Source: Metridium senile (Eukaryota; Cnidaria; Anthozoa; Actiniaria; Metridiidae). From it: a stretch of DNA of 64,000 nt. Positions 61,301 to 64,000 of this stretch are shown piece by piece. Below the pieces are notes generated by a model. That model was given only the letters and a program-made list of their open reading frames with translations, searched no databases and was not told the DNA's origin. The stretch is taken from positions 928,990-992,989 of the forward strand of contig OX459109.1 in assembly GCA_949775045.1 (NCBI GenBank), written 5' to 3'. The translations under genes and the position numbers were made by a program. Position 1 is the first letter of the stretch, and every line of letters starts with the position of its first letter.

Positions 61301-63293
61301 TTCTAACGTGAACACGAGTCTAGACAGTCAAGAACAATAAGAGTACGCTATATTTCGATACGGTCTATGTGAGGCAGGTTTTGCTCGCTTGCATTAGATT
61401 CACTACATGTGAGATGGGGGGTAGGTCGGCGGTGTGTGGAGTTGATCTTTCCTTCTTCATAACTCCGCAGACCGCCGAGTTACACAGGCTTTGGCAAAGC
61501 TTACCTTCAGATCTTCTATTAGACAGGCGAGTATAGTATTCTCTCCTCGAGACGATGATGCAAAATCTTCATACATTGACATGCGTTCCTCGTCTGATTT
61601 ACTGTTTACATGGGAGAGAAAAACCATGGATATAAATAGACCAGTTTCGTGTTATCTAGTACCGCTGTACTATTTGACAAAATACTGCAGTTTCATGTTA
61701 TCTAGCACCGCTGTACTATTTGACAAATGTCAAATTTGCACAGTTATTAAGCGATATTATTTTCCCGTTGTTTTTCCTGGAATTTGTGCATATTTTGACA
61801 ACAAATCGAGGCTTAGCCTGTGCAAATGCGCCTTTTGTCAAATAGTACAGCGGTGATAAATAAAGTGAAACTGGAGTATTGATTACTGAATGAATAAATT
61901 ATATAAATTATCGGAGGTAAAAGTAATTTACACAAAACACAACAAGCAAACGAACTATAGACATGTAAAACAAAGAGATTGTGCTTGACGTTAACCGCAC
62001 CTTGCTTTGAGGTAAAACAAGAATCGATAGCCATATTTGGGGTTCACGTGATGCAGTTCACCAAGAAGCGCAAGGAACCGTTCCCTGTTGACGTCATGGG
62101 TCGGTAATTCACAGATATTCCTGAACAATAAAAAATAAATAAAGGATAAATATATATATGAATGGATGGATTGATTTATGTATGAATGGATGTATGAATG
62201 AATGAATGAATAGAAAAATAGATGGATGGATGAATGAATGAATAGATGAATGAACGAATGGATGGATTAATGATTGAATGAATAGACAAATAGATGGATG
62301 AATAAATGAATGAATGAATGAATGAACGTATGGATGAATGAATGAATGGATGAATGAATGGATGGATGAATGAATGTATGAATAGACAAATAGATAGAAA
62401 AATGAATTAATAAAAGGATGGGTGGATAGTGAACGAACGAACGAGCGAACGAACGAACGAACAAAAGCTGTAATGAGACAAGGAAGGAAAAAACTATTAC
62501 CTGCACAAGACATAAACTGGACCTTCCAGAGATTCCTCAACATTTCTGTAAAGAGAGTGATTTGTTGGTTAACTTTATAAAGGCTTTAAATTTACCCAGT
62601 CCAAACTACTAAAGACCTTATGCGCCTTCTTGCGCTCAGAGCAACTACTAAAGAGCAACTACTAAAGCTCGCCAGCAAGTCTGAGAACTCCCTATGATTC
62701 ACAATGATATTGAGACATGAAGTAATTACCTTTCTCTGGTGAAACACGGCACAAAAAGCTCGTCAATCAGACAGAAATTAAGACACACAGCAAGGGCGTG
62801 AATAATGTCGTCCACTTCAGAGTCATCCTGTAGGATACGACAATCATTGATAATGATTATGATGATGATAATGATGATGATGATAGTAGTGGTGGTGATG
62901 ATGATGATAGTGGTAGTGGTGATGGTGATGATAGTGGTGGTGGTAATGGTGATGATGGTGGTGATGGTAATGGTGATGATGATGATAGTGGTGATGGTGA
63001 TATGATGACAATGTTCATGATAATGATGATGATGATGATAATGATGCTGATGATTTTCACGATGACTTTATAATACGATGGTGATTAACGATGATGGCGA
63101 TAGATGATGATGATAGGTGATGATGATGATAATGATGTTCATGGTAATAATGAATGATGAAGATGATAATGATGATGGCGTTCGTGTTAGGAATGATGAT
63201 GGATGATGATGATTGTGATGATAATAACGACATACCAATTCAATAAAGCCAGTCAGCAGATTGTCCATACATTTGCATCTCATTGCAGGATCA
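56656..63293 (-). CDS. INTS3: Integrator complex subunit 3, C-terminal part (5' end outside window)
   Basis: Scaffold subunit of Integrator (snRNA 3' processing, transcription attenuation) and of the SOSS single-strand DNA repair complex; nuclear. Fourteen exons (5' to 3'): 63236-63293, 62730-62827, 62501-62545, 62001-62120, 61505-61601, 61079-61138, 60268-60336, 60117-60195, 59586-59748, 58779-58952, 58150-58238, 57738-57810, 57106-57220, 56656-56739. All phases agree, about 440 aa, corresponding to roughly human residues 590 to the end. Matches include VEESLEGPVYVLCRNICELP, RYLIPSIYRN, LEWESFAQYCVWQL and NQFVTALLKCWSAEYSSELA in the C-terminal helical-repeat region. The tail has a basic nuclear-signal-like KPKQAKRRKKN and ends DSDSDD, as in vertebrates. 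The first listed exon starts in phase with a missing upstream exon; none is seen in 63,294-64,000. A candidate poly(A) signal is at 56081-56086. Confidence 0.95.
56760..57060. repeat. (GACA)n repeat in last INTS3 intron
   Basis: acagacagaca units with two near-identical blocks (aggcaacgaggagaaaac plus ggttaacagat at 56,900 and 57,028). It fills most of the intron between the last two exons. Confidence 0.9.
57260..57700. repeat. (ATC)n/(AGC)n triplet repeat in INTS3 intron
   Basis: atcatc, accatc and cagcag triplets. Frames on both strands stay open for 90-124 codons (Asp/Gly/Ala or Met/Val-rich), but no splice structure or conservation supports them. Confidence 0.9.
57894..58065. mobile_element. 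TA-flanked MITE, CCAGATGATTTCGC ends
   Basis: CCAGATGATTTCGC faces GCGAGATCACCTGG, with TA outside both ends (57892-57893, 58066-58067). The interior (ctgctgctctatcag, aaaacgcaaatgcctgaaag, gccattttggaactgttcg) recurs inverted at 63,415-63,555. Within an INTS3 intron, 84 bp from an exon. Confidence 0.8.
58262..58755. repeat. (ATCA)n then (GAAT/GGAT)n repeats in INTS3 intron
   Basis: 58,262-58,390 is (aatc/aacc) repeats. 58,430-58,750 is gaat/ggat tetramers reaching within 40 bp of exon 58,779-58,952. Confidence 0.95.
59166..59533. mobile_element. AAGATGGCGCAGG foldback: full copy plus half copy (INTS3 intron)
   Basis: 59,315-59,533 is a full hairpin (ttacagttccctgcgccatc, ttgaaaggtagccgggcctt ... 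aaggcccggctacc, aagatggcgcagggaacc). 59,166-59,250 is a left half copy (tagtccctttctgcaccatt, ttgaaaggtaaccgtgcctt) followed by AT filler. Confidence 0.8.
59780..60108. repeat. (GAAT)n and (GGAA/GGGA)n arrays filling an INTS3 intron
   Basis: 59,830-59,895 is gaatgaat. 59,895-60,105 is a purine-only strand of ggaaggaggga units. The intron between exons 60,117-60,195 and 59,586-59,748 is almost entirely repeat, so the transcript carries a long C/U-rich tract. Pro/Ser/Phe frames are artefacts. Confidence 0.95.
60369..60701. mobile_element. AAGATGGCGCAGG foldback with interrupted right arm (INTS3 intron)
   Basis: Left atagtctccttcacagttcc, ctgcgccatcttgaaagg. The right arm reaches caagatggcg near 60,558, is broken by about 100 bp of unrelated sequence, and resumes ctacctttcaagatggcgca, gggaactgtgaaggggacta. 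A later insertion or a second partial copy would explain this. Confidence 0.75.
60765..61061. mobile_element. Foldback, CACCTATTTCAAAAATCG type (INTS3 intron)
   Basis: tatacacctatttcaaaaat, cgtagtcgcagccaaagcta, cagtccacactccgaag is matched by its complement at the right. Close relative of the 15,863 element. It ends 18 bp before an exon (61,079). Confidence 0.85.
61224..61366. repeat. Inverted repeat in INTS3 intron (6,643 family)
   Basis: cgaatcgaaatatggcggcc faces cgctatatttcgatacggtc. An internal ttcttgact...gcatgtgaaaa block matches 6,643-6,912. Confidence 0.6.
62150..62465. repeat. (GAAT/GGAT)n repeat filling an INTS3 intron
   Basis: Runs almost from exon 62,001-62,120 to exon 62,501-62,545 and ends in gaacgaacga. 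Confidence 0.95.
62845..63228. repeat. (GAT/GGT)n repeat filling an INTS3 intron
   Basis: gatgatgat and ggtgatggt triplets occupy nearly the whole intron between exons 63,236-63,293 and 62,730-62,827, starting within 20 bp of one exon and ending within 10 bp of the other. Confidence 0.95.
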
Positions 63294-63414
63294 CTGAACG
63301 AGTAACATAATTAAATAATTAATTAATTACTAAGAACAAAAGTGATTTAAAGGAAATTAAAGCGACGTTACGAGGCCCTTCCGACGTTCACCGAAACGTC
63401 GCTTCCAGGTGATC

Positions 63415-63953
63415 TCGCTTCGAGGCGCGCAACGGATTGTTTGTCAAAACGAATAGTTCCAAAATGGCGCCTCGAGACAAAAACAATTTCGGTTACTTTT
63501 AGGCATTTGCGTTTTGTTTTTAGTATTTTTTATCCCTGATAGAGCAGCAGTGAACTTTTATTTTCCAAGTAACATAGAACTTTTTACAGTGCTGCTAATT
63601 CAACCGGGGACACCTCGAGTTTATTAGCCAATCACGTTTGAGCTTAAGAACAAAAGATATCTACTTTGTCTCCTTATCAGCCAATCAAATTATAGACGCG
63701 AATTGACTTGACGGATCGTCTATGTCTGGTTCTTTTGTTCTTGAGCTCAAACGTGATTGGCTAATAAACTTGGGGTGGCCCCGGTTGAATTAGCAGCACT
63801 GTAATGGTAAGTTATTTTAAAGATGTATTTTTTTTAGGGTTAACACGGGAAACAACTCTCTCGAACGACGCCATCTTGGAACTGTTGGCGATGCGACAGA
63901 AATGCTTCTGATTGGCTTATACTAACCGGAAGTGCGCGCGCGAAATCACCTGG
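63415..63953. mobile_element. CCAGGTGATCTCGC-family copies, interrupted
   Basis: 63,415-63,555 is an inverted copy of the 57,894 MITE starting CCAGGTGATCTCGC. 63,850-63,953 (cgccatcttggaactgtt ... ccggaagtgcgcgcgcgaaa, tcacctgg) is a second end. The CAGTGC MITE at 63,587-63,801 lies between them. Arrangement suggests nested insertion. Confidence 0.6.
63587..63801. mobile_element. TA-flanked MITE, CAGTGC family, copy E
   Basis: CAGTGCTGCTAATTCAACCG faces CGGTTGAATTAGCAGCACTG. Long arms continue through gtttattagccaatcacgtt, tgagctt and their complement. TA on each side. The most intact copy in the window. Confidence 0.9.
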
Positions 63954-64000
63954 TTTCATTTCCCTTATATTTATAACTTTTTGTTCCTCAAAACAAGTTG

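Overview
This is a eukaryotic (animal) genomic window: AT-rich, with GT-AG introns, tRNA-derived SINEs, many short foldback (MITE-like) DNA transposons, minisatellites and very long simple repeats. Gene structure and repeat style suggest an invertebrate, most likely a cnidarian such as a sea anemone. The phylum is an inference, not something the sequence proves. I found no prokaryotic features, CRISPR arrays or convincing tRNA/rRNA genes.

Three protein-coding genes could be rebuilt exon by exon, with splice sites and reading phase agreeing at every junction. (1) 43,023-43,495 (+): a three-exon endosulfine/ARPP-19 gene (107 aa), the small PP2A-B55 inhibitor activated by Greatwall kinase. (2) 48,850-54,832 (-): a twelve-exon HACD3-type very-long-chain 3-hydroxyacyl-CoA dehydratase (377 aa), with an N-terminal CS/p23 domain and a multi-pass dehydratase domain that keeps the catalytic Tyr and Glu. 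(3) 56,656-63,293 (-): the last fourteen exons (about 440 codons) of INTS3, an Integrator and SOSS complex subunit, whose 5' part lies beyond the right edge. INTS3 and HACD3 run head to tail on the minus strand, 1.8 kb apart. The three genes are not an operon and share no obvious pathway.

The left two thirds (1-42,900) contain no gene I can support. They hold tandem arrays (units of about 15 to 190 bp), triplet and tetramer repeats, and mobile-element debris. The clearest coding relic is at 10,882-11,450: the C-terminal zinc knuckle and restriction-like endonuclease of an R2/R4/Dong-type non-LTR retrotransposon, sitting between two (TAA)n tracts. A recurring repeat with a GACGCAG...ACTAGTTTA core occurs as single copies, as terminal inverted repeats of an element at 23,172-24,490, and in two 12-copy arrays.

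The right third is gene-bearing, but its introns are packed with foldback elements, SINEs and (GAT)n, (GAAT)n, (GGAA)n and (GACA)n tracts. At least six foldback families can be separated by terminal sequence and by target duplication (TA, TTA/TAA, TTAA or 9-10 bp), several of them nested. Most of the structure not explained by genes is this repeat ecology. I see no convincing novel enzyme or defence system.
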